From contig JAYXKI010000003.1 in assembly GCA_037892935.1 (NCBI GenBank), positions 2,480,001-2,544,000 on the forward strand: 64,000 bases of DNA, written 5' to 3'. A program made the position numbers and the translations under genes. The notes beneath the pieces were generated by a model that was not told the origin of the DNA, did not search any database, and saw nothing but the letters and a program-made list of their open reading frames with translations. Shown in pieces: positions 51,808-63,588 of this stretch (position 1 is its first letter; the number at the start of each line of letters is the position of its first letter). This DNA comes from Phlebopus portentosus (lineage: Eukaryota > Basidiomycota > Agaricomycetes > Boletales > Boletinellaceae).

Positions 51808-53436
51808 ATGCAGGCGACTATAGCACATAGACACACTCCGTCTTCACCATCTCTGGCAATGGAAAAGGGGACATACCGAATGCGTGTCGACCAAGGCTCG
51901 CCTTCTAAACTTCGACATCTGCGTCTTCAGGAGGGCAACGCTAGCCAAGCCTCGACATACCATAAGCGAATGCCTGCGGTAATCGTACTCCTGGTGCTGG
52001 CTATAGCCTTTTGTTTCGGTTCTGCAGTCTACTTGTTCAACACGGGGTGGGTGGCCCACTCCCATCGACCTCAGTCAATCAAATCTAACAACTCTTCATC
52101 TGAACCTCTCTCTGTTAAAGTCGTCGAGTTTGAGCGAGAGCCCGGAAACGCTGCTACTGATAACGTGACGAAATACCTGTCCTACTTGCCTCATAGCGGT
52201 TTCCACAACCAACGAATTGCCTTCGAGAACGCTCTCATCATGGCTCGCATCCTGAATCGCACGCTTCTCGTGCCACCTGTCAGACTAGGGATAGGGACGC
52301 TCACATATTATCCATTTGACCATCTTTATGAACTCGTCGCATTGTCTGGGAAAGATGGGCTCGGGCACTGCGCAAATGCAAGTTCTTGGAAGAGATTGCC
52401 CGTGGAATGTACGGACTACTATGACTATACAATGGTTCCATGGAATTGGCTTTCAAATATATCGTCTATTACCTCTGCTCAGCCTACCATTCAGCGTTGG
52501 AATATGTCTGATGCTTGGCTTGCCGATTTTCTGGCTGTTCTACCAAATGACACATTTTTCATTAAAGACTCTCGTCCTTATCAGTATCGTTTCGTTGACG
52601 CAGACCCGTTGGATATGCCGAGTGCGCGATTCGAGGAAGTCATTTCGATGTCTTTGCTCTCCCAGCTTCCCCATCGTCTGATCCAAGTCGGAACACTTTT
52701 CGGTTCTTCACGTCTTCGTCTTCGTCATGCGCGAAACTTAGAGCACCGGACTTTGGTTCGCCAAAGTATGACCTTCACAAACGAGATCCTTCTGGGCCTT
52801 GCCGAATCCATAAGGCTTAAGATGGGTGGTGAATATGTTGCAGCGCACATCAGAGTTGGGGATGGAGCGTTCGAGAGGAAGGCTGCAAAGAACGTTCGTA
52901 TTATCTGGTGGAGACTAGTACAAGAGGTACTGAACGTCAATAAAGAAGAGGCTCTCAAGGTCGAAAGGGCGTTTGGGAAATCGAATTTCTCCTCAGTACC
53001 TGCTATACCGACAGATCCAATTGCTCTTCGCACACCCCATCCTCCTCTTCCCCCTCTTCCATCGAGCATCTTGCCTCGAGTACTATGCCGGAGACCACGG
53101 CATCAGGATCCTTTGCTCGCGCACTTCAATGTGCCGTTATTCATCTCGACGGATGTCCAAGATCCCGCCTCGCACGTCTTACTTCGACGGTTCTTCGACG
53201 CGTTTCCATGCACCTTCGTCCTTTCCGACTTCATTGAAGAAGTCCAGAGTTTGGGTAGATTACAGAGTGGGTATGACGGGCTCATGCTCAAGGACTTCAT
53301 ATTGTCATTTCTCGACGCGGTCATTGCTGGGAAGGCTCACCAAGTCGTGGGCACCGATGGAAGTACGTTCAGCCAGTTCTTGCAGGACGTCTTGTGGAGG
53401 CGATATAAAGGATGGAACATTGTACAAAGAGGATAG
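51808..53436 (+). CDS. Type II membrane glycosyltransferase, GDP-fucose O-fucosyltransferase-like
   Basis: Single exon, 542 residues. A cytoplasmic head is followed by one transmembrane helix at about residues 56-77 (MPAVIVLLVLAIAFCFGSAV), giving a Golgi type II arrangement. The lumenal part has YLSYLPHSGFHNQRIAFENALIMARILNRTLLVPPV, the N-terminal half of the O-fucosyltransferase fold, then VAAHIRVGDGAFER with the nucleotide-binding HIRxGD, and late LFISTDVQDPASHVLLRRFF. Several NxS/T sequons (NNSSS, NVT, NISS, NDT) fit a lumenal location. I recall this as an uncharacterised fungal family near PF10250 (O-FucT). Donor and acceptor are not known. No break in the long frame supports the start choice, though an in-frame ATG at 51859 is also possible. 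Confidence 0.8.
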   Translation: MQATIAHRHTPSSPSLAMEKGTYRMRVDQGSPSKLRHLRLQEGNASQASTYHKRMPAVIVLLVLAIAFCFGSAVYLFNTGWVAHSHRPQSIKSNNSSSEPLSVKVVEFEREPGNAATDNVTKYLSYLPHSGFHNQRIAFENALIMARILNRTLLVPPVRLGIGTLTYYPFDHLYELVALSGKDGLGHCANASSWKRLPVECTDYYDYTMVPWNWLSNISSITSAQPTIQRWNMSDAWLADFLAVLPNDTFFIKDSRPYQYRFVDADPLDMPSARFEEVISMSLLSQLPHRLIQVGTLFGSSRLRLRHARNLEHRTLVRQSMTFTNEILLGLAESIRLKMGGEYVAAHIRVGDGAFERKAAKNVRIIWWRLVQEVLNVNKEEALKVERAFGKSNFSSVPAIPTDPIALRTPHPPLPPLPSSILPRVLCRRPRHQDPLLAHFNVPLFISTDVQDPASHVLLRRFFDAFPCTFVLSDFIEEVQSLGRLQSGYDGLMLKDFILSFLDAVIAGKAHQVVGTDGSTFSQFLQDVLWRRYKGWNIVQRG

Positions 53437-53506
53437 ACATAAATATATAGATTACGGACAGAAGCGAGTATAACGACAGAGCGTCTTTGGAATGCTGGTC
53501 AACACG

Positions 53507-55909
53507 TCAATTTCCCACCCGCCGTTGCTTGTGACTTGGAATCTCGAGAGTTTCGTCATCTGCACCGTCTGAGCTACTCGAATCGTCGCAGAGCTTGCTT
53601 GCAGATTGCTGATGCCTTCCGCGCTTCTTGGAGTTCGATGATGTGGATATCGGGGGTGCAGGAATAAATCTCGAGTACTCCGGTTTCGCTTTCACCACTT
53701 GTTTCTTTTCCAGAACGAATTTGAGCAGGGCATCGCTATACTCAATGCATTGCATACCGCAGACACGAATTTGCTGGGACTGATCGAATTCAGCAACATA
53801 CAAGAACAGTAAACCGAGAATCCCTTACAAGAATACCCTGGCTCACAAGTGACTCCAGCTCTGCGTACAATGGCCCATCCAGGTCACCAGGCTCTTAAAA
53901 ACAACACCTTGCTTTTAACAACGCTGGTAACTGTTCCTGATCCTTCTCAGGCACTGACGAAAGAATCTCCCCTGCAGCCTCATTATCATTTTCAAAGGCA
54001 TCAGATGCCATGCGCATCCCACACTGTGGTGCTATGTGAGACAGCTATCTGTGAGACATACGTAAATATAATGTGTAACTCACACATTTCATGATGTACT
54101 TTGCATCTTCTGGGCTTAATGGCTCAGGTGATAAAATGAACCTGTACTGGCCAAAAGCATGGTATTTCCCTTTGGGCTTGCCCAACTTTGAAATGGGAAG
54201 AACCTCATTCCTTGGTATGTCCGTGAAGAGCAATTCTGGCGTTGACAGAGTGTAGAAGAGGCCCGGGGCCATAGGATACGGTGGAAGGAATGGGTACCAC
54301 TCCGGACGTGGAATGAACATCCAAGTATAGTCCTTGAGCTCCGGTTTACCGAAGTCAACAAGGAACCGTTGAATTTCCTTCCGTTAGGTTCGACCTTCAG
54401 GGTGCTTCTGAGGTTTGTTATGATACCTTCCTGTAACAAATCACTGGGAGGGATGTTGAACGAGGGATATTTGAGATGTAGTGCCTCGAAATAGCGTTGA
54501 TTAATGGTCTTCACGATCATGGCATTATTGCATTCATCGGATATACGAGGTACCGTCACTAAGTGAGTCCCATTCGATCTCTGTGGAGATGATGCCGAGG
54601 CTCCAGCTTGGATTTCTTTGGGCTAAGAGCAATCAAGCCCCGTCATAAAAAATCACAGGGTGTTTAAAAGTACTCACATTTGAAGAATTTCTCAGCTAGT
54701 CATCTCTGACTTGCTCTCGTAGCAAGGTTTGAGACTGTTCAGCCTCTCCAGTATCTTTCTCGGTGTCAGAAAGCAGGTATCGCGATGTTCTCCGCGTGCA
54801 GGTGATACAGTCGAAGCTGGTGTTCCCAGAGTCTTCCCATCAGTCTTCCGGTCAGTGTACCGGCTGACCTCCTTTATCGATGATGCGTTGCGCTGTCCAT
54901 CAGATGATTCAGGTATAGTCGCTGATTCAGTTCTGTCCGGTGATTGTTTCTTCGGAGATACCGTTGAGGTCTGTGACTCTTTGATGTGAAACGTCGTATG
55001 GGTTTGGCCCTCCTCCTATGAACAATCAGTTCATGTAAATTGCGCTTTGAAATGTTACGGGTACTCACGCTTGGGGAATTGTCCAGCTCATCTTCATCAT
55101 ACTCCTCTCCCGAATCTCCAAACTGACTGTCTTCTTTCACGATGTCGCTATTGAAATGCTCTGGATGGTCGGATGGCGCAACGGAGGAAGGTGCTTCCGG
55201 AACAGTCCCGTCGGTGGACATGGTAAGCTCCCTGTTCGATGACGTCTCACGAGGCGCTTCCTTGGCGCGGTGCTGAATTTATACAGGCTTTTGGATATCG
55301 GACCCATCATCACACAGATCTATGAGGCCGGGGTCTATCTTTTCCTTCTTCACCTTGACGGGCGACGATTCTGAGGCTGTTCCATCCTGCAGAAAGAAAG
55401 GCGTTCAGCAACTTCTCGGGTAGTCGCAACAAACTTTGGCACCATTGCAGGCATGCACTCCAAGTGCGCAGGTCTTTCTACTTCTGTTGGTGACGCAAAC
55501 GCTTCTGCGGACTGCATCCGACCGTCCGCGTCAACATGTACTACATATATATAACAGATGCATTCGTTACTCACTTGCACATCTACACCTTTCCAACAAG
55601 GCCAGGATCGGGAGAAAGTGAGCTGGAAACAGAAATAAGGATATCTCGAGCTGCTGTTTGGGTTCGTAGACCATTCGTATTACCGACGAGTTCTGAGGCA
55701 CTGCTCTTGGTGCTCACGCACTCATGTTCGAGATGATAACAGTAGCGATCAAGTTCCTTCTTCAGGAGATCTTTCGTCGAGGTTTCTATTTCCAGCTGGC
55801 ACTGCAGGCGGTGTGTCTGGGCTATTTTCCGCTGATTCTGAGCTCGGAGTCGCTCGACCTCCTCTTTCAGAGCTATCAGCTCAGATGACACGTTCTGGCC
55901 CTTATCCAT
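53507..55909 (-). CDS. DUF6697-like protein (copy C) with N-terminal coiled coil
   Basis: Function unknown. Start MDKGQNVSSELIALKEEV at 55909 begins a coiled coil (LRAQNQRKIAQTHRLQCQLE, LKKELDRYCYHLEHE). Middle exons are acidic and disordered (EDSQFGDSGEEYDEDELD). The domain follows: TVPRISDECNNAMIVKTINQ, RYFEALHLKYPSFNIPPSDLLQ, WMFIPRPEWYPFLPPYPMAPGLFYTLSTPELLF, KYHAFGQYRFILSPEPLSPEDAKYIMKC, LDGPLYAELESLVSQGIL and QQIRVCGMQCIEYSDALLKFV. The C-terminus is basic with KKRGRHQQ and HKQRRVGN. One single-base gap near 54379-54383 (VEPNG then KEIQRFLVDFGKP) is needed to keep frame; AAA read as AA would explain it. About eight introns. Longest and best preserved of the three related genes here. Confidence 0.65.
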
Positions 55910-56402
55910 TGCTACAGTTGAACGATAGATGGCAGAGGTGAAGGACGAGAGAAGGATTGAGACTGAACAGCTTGGCTGGTGCGAGTAACCGGAAGAGAAA
56001 AAAAAAGAAGGGAGATTTGGGGGGGAGGGCATCCGAATGGTTAAGCGAGGGTTCTCAATTGAACTAGCCTGTAACACCAGCCCAGACGACTGAGATTCTG
56101 CCATCAGACACAGTCATTTCTCTGGGATATACCGACAAATTATCATAAATTCAGCGTTGTTGGTGAGTGGCGCCAGACCGCTTCCAAACATTCTTCGTTT
56201 GTCGTGGACAGAAAGCTTTCCTCTTTCCATCACGTAGTCTTGTTTAGCCAGTTTTTGACAGATGCCTATCAGCGGGATATCTGGGTATAAGTTAGAATAT
56301 CTTCCCTTTGTTTATTCATAGCGAGAACCACATCGCGATCACGTGCGATACCTTTTGATATTGTAAGGCCATTACGAACAAGAACAGGCAAGAAAATCAA
56401 TT

Positions 56403-57782
56403 TCACGTCCGTGAATCAGAGTCGTTCTTCTTATCATTATTGTACAAAACCATAAGTAGACCTTCATATACGGCCCATCCGATTGCGGAGCTGAATACCT
56501 TGCGTGATACTCGCAGAGATGCGCCGTCAAAGAAACCAAAGATTCCGCGTTGCTGCAATATAGAACATTTAGTATGTATGAGAGAAAGGTTTTCAAGCAC
56601 TTGTCTGCTTACCTGCCAAACTGTGCGGATTGTCCTTGCAAGACCTTGATATCGGTCTTCTTGCCGGACTTGCACTTTTGTCTGTAAATCAAGTTAGCAA
56701 CAGGGCTGAAGGGTAGACGAGCGATGTCATGCCTTAATGACGTCAAATGGATGCGTCGCAAGCGTGGCTAAAGCACCGGCGCTACCTGCCGATACTGTAT
56801 GGACCGCTGTGGACGACAAGACGGACGATGATCCAGACAGATTGGCTGGGTAACAACTTGTTACTAGTCCATTAGTGGAAGTTTGCTTTTCGAGATTACT
56901 CACAGGTATATCGTTTAATACTTTCGTATGTAGCAACGAAAATCCCTGCGTATGGCGCATCGCGCATCGCAGAAGGCACGAATCCCTTGAAAAGCTCCTT
57001 TGGCCCAGCGCGGAAAATCATTGCAACAGCACGAGGGAAGGAGTTATACTGCGAGCGATAGATGTCACTCTACAACGAGTCCCGTAAATATGAATTGTAA
57101 AGCTATTGCAAGAAAAATGCATCAACTTACCTCGAAACGAGCCTTTATTACAGAAAGTGGATTTAGGATAAATCCAACAGCCACTCGCGCGAACGCTCCA
57201 GCGAGCAAGTTTCCATGACTAGAAAGTCTGGGCAACACGGAACCGCCATTCGAAGGGGTACCAGATGCCGGTCTTGTCCCAACGAACAGCGAAGTTTTTG
57301 TCATGGCAGTCCGAACTTGCGACAAGCTAGTCATGTAAAGTGCTACGCCAGGCACATTCCTAAGTCAAAATACTAAGTGGATTTCCAGCAAAGAAGCCTT
57401 TCCAGCGAACCTGAACAACGATGGTACAGTTCCGCGCCATAAGCCAACAAAACCGTCCGAGGCAATCACATTTTTTGTGACTCTCATAACACTGCCTTTC
57501 TGACTTGAGAATAGTTGAGCGTTAATGTTGCGACGTCTCGAGATTTAGCACACCGAAGATCCACTCTACCATCTCGTTGTTGAAGCCGGGTTTTCAAGAG
57601 GTCGACTAAAGAAATTCTGTTAGAACTCCATGTAATTCGACCGAAATGTCGATACGAACATGGTTGAAGCAAAACAGTTGAAGCAAATCCTGAAAGCGCT
57701 CCTGTAGAGATGATTCGTATGCCATCTGATTGAGAGTAAGAAAATGCATACCTGACAACAAGTGCTGCCCGACATTGCTCAT
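56403..57782 (-). CDS. HEM25: Mitochondrial glycine transporter HEM25 (SLC25A38)
   Basis: Inner-membrane carrier that brings glycine into mitochondria for haem synthesis. Three carrier repeats: GALSGFASTVLLQPFDLLKTRLQQRDG (rebuilt over a 79-nt intron with a GTTCGT donor), NVIASDGFVGLWRGTVPSLFRNVPGVALYMTSLSQVR, then LLAGAFARVAVGFILNPLSVIKARFE, FRAGPKELFKGFVPSAMRDAPYAGIFVATYE, and SAGSAGALATLATHPFDVIKTKVQVRQ with QQRGIFGFFDGASLRVSRK. Each PxD/PxxxIKxR signature is visible, although repeat 2 has NPLSVIKAR. The first exon (from 57782) codes MSNVGQHLLSD. One intron uses donor GTGGAT. The lead RNVPGVALY is typical of SLC25A38. Divergent to SPT4. Confidence 0.9.
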
Positions 57783-57944
57783 AGATGATCGTGGTTAATG
57801 AGAAGTGAGAACGAAATGAAAATGACGAAAAAAATACATGCAAGTCAGCGTCGATCAGGCATTGACGATCGACGTCGATCTCAACTTTAATCACGTCTCT
57901 CTCACTAACCACCATCATCTTTTCGTTCACATTCGTGCTGCACG

Positions 57945-58372
57945 ATGACCGACGCCGCTCCAACAGCATCTATCCCATCTAATGCGCGCGCACGACAGCT
58001 GCGCGCTTGCTTACTCTGCTCCATCATCCAGAGCCCCGCTGACTTCAAGCGCAATGGTTGCCCAAACTGCGAAGAAATTATGCAAATGAAGCAGTCGTCC
58101 GACCGCGTGCTTTCATGCACAACCACGCATTTTGAAGGTGTTATTGCTGCTATTGACCCAGAGGCGAGCTGGGTTGCGCGATGGCAACGAACATGTACGC
58201 TTTTTCATTTATTTGGAGACTACGGTGGGTAAATCTGGCGTACATCGTAGCAAAATACGTTCGTGGAATGTACGCTGTACGCGTCAAAGGGCACATTCCA
58301 GATGATGTCGAGCAAGAACTCAACGAACGCGGCATACGTTACCGGAAACGAGATCAGACGGAGCAAGATTAG
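57945..58372 (+). CDS. SPT4: Transcription elongation factor SPT4
   Basis: Zinc-finger partner of SPT5 in DSIF, which keeps Pol II processive. Two exons (57945-58194, 58251-58372) give 123 residues, the usual length. The finger has RACLLCSIIQSPADF with CxxC, then NGCPNCEE with the second CxxC. The later part, SWVARWQRTSKYVRGMYAVRVKG, matches the SPT5-binding strand, with the intron between QRT and SKY. Start is the first ATG. No anomalies. It shares a 162-bp divergent region with HEM25. Confidence 0.96.
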
Positions 58373-58634
58373 CGTTTTACGGCATTGATATTCGCTGGTT
58401 TCGCGCAACCTTTGTCCTGTCGAACTGCTTTTTTATGCGTTTGTAAACAATTTGGTCCTTCTCGTTCTACCGGTTATTCACTAGTGTAAACTACAGTCAA
58501 GGGTTACCATAGGTATTATAGAGGTAGAGTATCAAAAGTGACGAAGAAGTGGTTTATAAGTAAGGATACAATTTGCGATCTATAAGTCTATGAAAATGCC
58601 GTTACAAAAGAGCAATCTAAGATAACTATACAGC

Positions 58635-61326
58635 TTATAGTAGCTCGTGCAGAACACGATCGTATTGATGAGGGAGATGCGAACTAATTTCCAATGCAAA
58701 CATTTGTCACCAGAGAACTTTACTTCGGTGGCGAATCACTCACCTTAACATATCCCGAGCGAAAATTATCTGCCCGAACATCTTCTCGACATCCAGCACG
58801 TCAAATAGCCTAACTTTGTTTTCTGCATCACTGGCACTTTCCGACGTTCCCGTGTTAGCAGATAGGCGATGAGATGGGTCTAAATCACCATCCCGTATCG
58901 CCCATAGCACTCGTCCCGGTGGAAACAAGTCGGCCATTACCATATTCGCCTCTAACGTCTTCCTCATGGAGAGGAACTGCAATGAAAAGCACTCACATGA
59001 GCGCATGAACGCCGAACAAAGCATAAAGCCACAGAAGAGAAATGAATGATTGAAAAGTTTAATGCTTGAAGTGAGTTGCGATCCTTTCATGAAACCGGAA
59101 CAAAGCGTTGAACGAAATGATTCGGGTGCAATGCTTACCCAGTCGGGATCCTCAGGCCTTCCATACCCCGCGCGCCACTTCAACGCGCGTTTTGTTACCG
59201 CAGCGTATCCCTCGTCACTACCGCCCTTGTTCGCCTCACAGAGCCAAGCCGCAACGGCGTTCATATCTCGGACTGAACCGAGTGATAACCTTGAAACAAC
59301 GTCATGCGAGTGGGTGAATGAGGTGATTAACCGTTGTGAGAGGTCGGACAAGGCGGGTGAAACGAGACAACTGTAATGAAAGCTTATCAGGCAGGATAAC
59401 GATGGGGTCCTCCGGGATTACATACGGTGGCGCAAAGCAGTATGCAGAAACTCTACGTCCAACAGGAAGACCACTGGAAAGTACAGTAAGACAAGTTTCT
59501 GGGTTTGCCCAAGTCTGTAGCTAGGGTTAGACATGAAATTATCCAAGTATCAAAGAAGACTTACTAAAGCTAAAAGAGCAGCGACACCTGCGCCCAAACT
59601 ATGCCCGGTTAAGACCAGTTCTGAGAAGGAAATCAGCCTCCTGAATTTCAAACAGTCAAGACCCGTACCGTAGCCTTTATTCTTGTACAGCGCCTCTTGA
59701 ACAGCACAATGGACGGGCTTTCCTTTCGCACCCATTACCTGCGCCATGCGCAACATTCCCCCATGAACATTGTAAGTCTCTCGTTCTGAGCCCTCACTTG
59801 ATGTAATTGATTCTGTTCTCTTGCGAGTTCCCTTCGGCGGCACTCTTATGGTGGGGAAAGGTAGCGAACCTGGCATTGAGACAGTTGGATTGTCCTCATC
59901 GTTCTTCTGATCACCTTCGAGCACGTCTTCCAGTGAATCGTCTGGGCTTGCAGGAGAAAACGGCGCTGGGTCGCATGTGAGGTCAACGGCGAGCTCATTC
60001 AGTGACATTGTCCCTCTCAGAACGAGGACAACTTGTCTTCGTCCGTGGTCGGTCAGAACCCAGAAGCGCGGCATATGTCTCTCTGCACCAACGACAACAG
60101 TCGCCGGCTTTTTCTGAATCTTCGAGCCACGTTTCCGTCGGCGGTTCGAGCTTTCCCGCACAGTCGCCGGAGTGAACGCGTATCCTTCGAATATGTCCCG
60201 GTCGTGACGTCCAAGTAGAACATTCCACCATGAATACTTAGGTAGAGACTCAGGAGCTGGTGCTGGGTAGCGAGAAGTCGAAGAAGCCTCCCGTTCCGCG
60301 GCGTCGACTGTATCAGCGAGTAAATGTTCTTCTGGAGTGTTTGCATTAGTGTGCCGAGGGTTGGAAACCGTGGGGTTAGGGGGTGGATCTGGCGGATTGA
60401 GAGATACACCAAAAAATAGAAGTCCCGCGCCACCGTACCCAGCAAGCACCATCTTCGATAGACGACGTAGATTCGATTTGAGTCTATTTTGCGATACGAA
60501 AGAATGTGACCGCGATGATGTCCCTCGAGGACGAATAACACGGTCTGAGGTCGGTTCTACGTCCTCGATCTCAGCCGTAATAATCTGTCCCAAATTTCTG
60601 CGAGTCATGTCGCTCGTTATCCTGATCCGAGATTCCGATCGTTCCCTGATCCCCATCACATCTGAATTCGAGTTGCTATCTTCGATATCATTGACGTTAA
60701 TCTCCTTGAGGATGTGGAACCAATTTATCTCTTTCCATTCGTGCGTTACACCTTGTAAAGCGCCCCAGGCCACGAGTGCTAGGGCAATCTCCGCAACGCT
60801 GTACCGTTCAGATGGAAGTTGGCTACGGTAAGACGGCTCGTTCCATTCCCGCTTGACGAGCGAGACGAACGAGGCAAGCGAGAAAGATGCCTCGTCGCTA
60901 CCAGGGAATATTGCACTTAATACGTCAATAGACGATTCAGCGGCGACCAACGTTGTAGATGTCAGTGTTTCCCCCAGCAGGATGGGAGCTAAGGCAACCT
61001 GTTCAACTAACGAGAATGCGCCGGAAACTAAGCATATTCAGCCTCAGTAGAGAACAATATTACTATTGCAAAATGACATACCTGCGCCCCCCAGTAACGC
61101 ACCGACACCAAAGGGATAACCTACTACACCTACCGCGGCTGAAGCCACACCACGAGCTATGCCGAACTGCATGCGTCGTCATTATAGGTCACAAGCTGTG
61201 TACACAACTGGGATAAGTACGTACGCCAATGCTTGTCCCCATCTTCGCGGCTGAGAACCCCACAGAAGAGGCTGTGGAAGCAACGCTCAATCCAAGACGT
61301 GAGTACTTCTCCCAATTGGACATCAT
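58635..61326 (-). CDS. Class 3 lipase, sn-1 diacylglycerol-lipase-like
   Basis: Predicted serine hydrolase for diacylglycerol or triacylglycerol. Start MMSNWEKYSRLGLSVASTA at 61326, followed by glycine-rich hydrophobic stretches (GVASAAVGVVGYPFGVGALLGG, SGAFSLVEQVALAP) that may contact membrane. A long middle region (MGIRERSESR, disordered) follows. The catalytic domain has RFWVLTDHGRRQVVLVLRGTMSLNELAVDLTCDPAPF, the nucleophile motif LVLTGHSLGAGVAALLAL, YCFAPPYVIPE, and SFTHSHDVVSRLSLGSVRDM with a likely catalytic Asp. The end ARDMLSSHLPHQYDRVLHELL is recovered by one last intron, so the frame does not stop at 58740. The catalytic His is in that tail (SHLPHQY). All junctions checked keep frame. 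Confidence 0.88.
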
Positions 61327-61806
61327 CGGGGACAACTTGGAAGAGATGAACGCATTGACAGTTAGAGTCCTAAAAGTCCAAAAAGCGAGAGAGACGTAGT
61401 GTGTATGAAGCTCTAAGTTATATAGCTCTATGGTGGACGTATAAGTAAAGTCGCGCGTACGTCGTGTAAATCACAGGCCAGAAAGCCTCTTCTTATAGTA
61501 TTACCTTCTCACGATCCCATTTACTGTCAACAGACCCAAATAACGCGTAGTCAGGGTCTACCTTTCAATTCAGGCAACCATTTTATTCGGACAGAAAATT
61601 TTGACGAGTAGTCTCCTGTATTTCGATGAACATCGGGTGCTAAACTGAGTCATACTAGCCAATTCAATGGCTTAGCTGGCAGTAGGAACGCTTCGCATTG
61701 TACTTACCATTAATTTGGCGCCCGATTAAATGATCGGCGCGTCGATCATGCTTTATCATGATATCCAGATTTTGGGAATCTCGAAATCAGCTCGTCATTT
61801 CTCGCC

Positions 61807-63353
61807 ATGCCTGGCCGTCTTCAGCACAAAGTGAGCTATCATCTGACTGTGATGCATTTCTATTCTAATAGCTACGCATTCTAGTCTGCACTCATTACAG
61901 GAGCTGCGTCGTAAGTTATCTGAACGCATATACACGACGACTCCTATGTACCGAAAATGTTTGTTCTAGTGGCATAGGCCTTGAGTCTGCAATACTCTTT
62001 GCTCTGGAAGGTGCAAACGTTCTTCTTGTAGACATAAATGAGAAGGCTGTTGAAGAAGCTGCGTCAAAGATCGCAAAGAAGACGCCGAACGTGAAGGTGC
62101 TTGGTACTAAGGCAGATGTTGGTAAAGAGGAAGACGTCAAAGCTGCAGTTGATAAAGCTGTTGCAGAGTTCGGAAGACTCGATATTATGGTATTTGTACT
62201 CGCCTTGATGTATGCTGTTTTCATCCATTCCTGAAACTTGGACTTTATTCTTGCATAGTTCAACAACGCAGGTATCATGCACCCAGCAGATGACAACGCC
62301 TTGAATACAGAGGAGAAGATTTGGGATCTGACTATGCAGGTCAACCTCAAAGGCGTATGGTGGGGATGCAAGTACGCGATTCTCGCGATGCGCAGCAATC
62401 CCATCGACGAAAGCAAAGGTCTCCGCGTCGGAGGCAGTGTCATCAACACGGCAAGTTTCGTCGCGTTGATGGGTGCTGCGACCCCTCAGCTAGCATGTAA
62501 GATCTCTATTTTTTTCTAAGGTTAAGAAATTGCTTAGAAATATTTCTTTCAAGATACCGCATCGAAGGTGAGCGCGCTGGGGTCCTTGGAAAAAACAGGG
62601 AAGAATGTTGAAGTAAATTTCTGAATGAATGCACAGGGCGCCGTGCTCGCTATGACTCGTGAATTAGCGATGGTCCACGCTCGGGAAGGTATCCGTTTCA
62701 ACTCTATCTGCCCGTAAGTATCGTATCTTTCTTTCTCTTGCTTCCGTCACATATTCACCTCCGTCGCCTCCGTAACAGGGGCCCGCTAAAGACCCGTACG
62801 TACCCACCTTCTCGAACATTTCAGTCATCTCGCATCTCATCCAGAGATCTCATTTTACTTTCTTTTCCAAATCACGATCATAAAAATTTCTCCGCTCGGC
62901 TCGCTCACTCGGAACGCCGTCTCGATTAATAAAAATAACAAATAAACAATAAGCTTTACTCATGGACTTCTTGAATACTCTCGAGAAGCGTGAACGTCGG
63001 CTTGTCCATCTTCCAATGGGCCGCTTCGGCGAAGCCATCGAGGTCGCTAAAGGAGCTCTTTTCCGTATGTCTTCTCTTCCATTCCATTCCTTTTTGGCTT
63101 CATCTTAGTTCGCCCTGAAACCTGTGCTGAGACGCTTTTTATGTCCGTTTTAGTCGCAAGTGACGATAGTAGTTACATGACGGTATTTAAATCACAAGTA
63201 TTTCAAGCCGGGCATTTTTTTCCTGACATAAACTGTCTTTCCGACTCACAGGGTACGGACTTTAAGGTTGAAGGCGGTCTGACTTCGTGCTACGTTACGC
63301 CGCTGGGTGAACCGGCTCTCGCTCCCCCCGAGAGTTTCACGAGTTTGATCTAA
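61807..63353 (+). CDS. Short-chain dehydrogenase/reductase with two micro-exons
   Basis: NAD(P)-dependent oxidoreductase, classical SDR. Ten exons sum to 858 bases (285 residues): 61807-61830, 61885-61910, 61970-62189, 62259-62496, 62554-62567, 62637-62713, 62779-62795, 62954-63064, 63154-63182, 63252-63353. Cofactor site SALITGAASGIGLESAIL, then LDIMFNNAGIM, VNLKGVWWGCKYAI, INTASFVALMG with the catalytic Ser, YTASKGAVLAMTRELA with the active-site Tyr and Lys, CPGPLKTPLLMDFL and LASDDSSYMTGTDFKVEGG. The Tyr-Lys motif lies in a 14-nt exon and part of the PG loop in a 17-nt exon. Total length and frame agree exactly with the SDR family, which supports the model. Substrate not known. Confidence 0.9.
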
Positions 63354-63588
63354 GTAAGGAGCTATTGTTGTCTCCAAAGTGGATATTAAAGGTTTGTCAA
63401 TGTATAGCGCCATCAATATAGAGAGCAAACATTGCCCTGAGGATGCGTAGATAGATCATTGATTACCATTCCAATTATTGACAACCACTCTAACTATCAT
63501 GGCCCTATAGCCCAAAGCTCTATCAGACAATAAGTAATCAGAGGTACAATAGGGCAAATGAACATATACAATCCAACACAAATGCAGA
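63354..63588. other. Convergent intergenic region
   Basis: About 235 bases between the dehydrogenase and transporter stops. Only 3' UTRs expected; nothing else seen. Confidence 0.55.
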
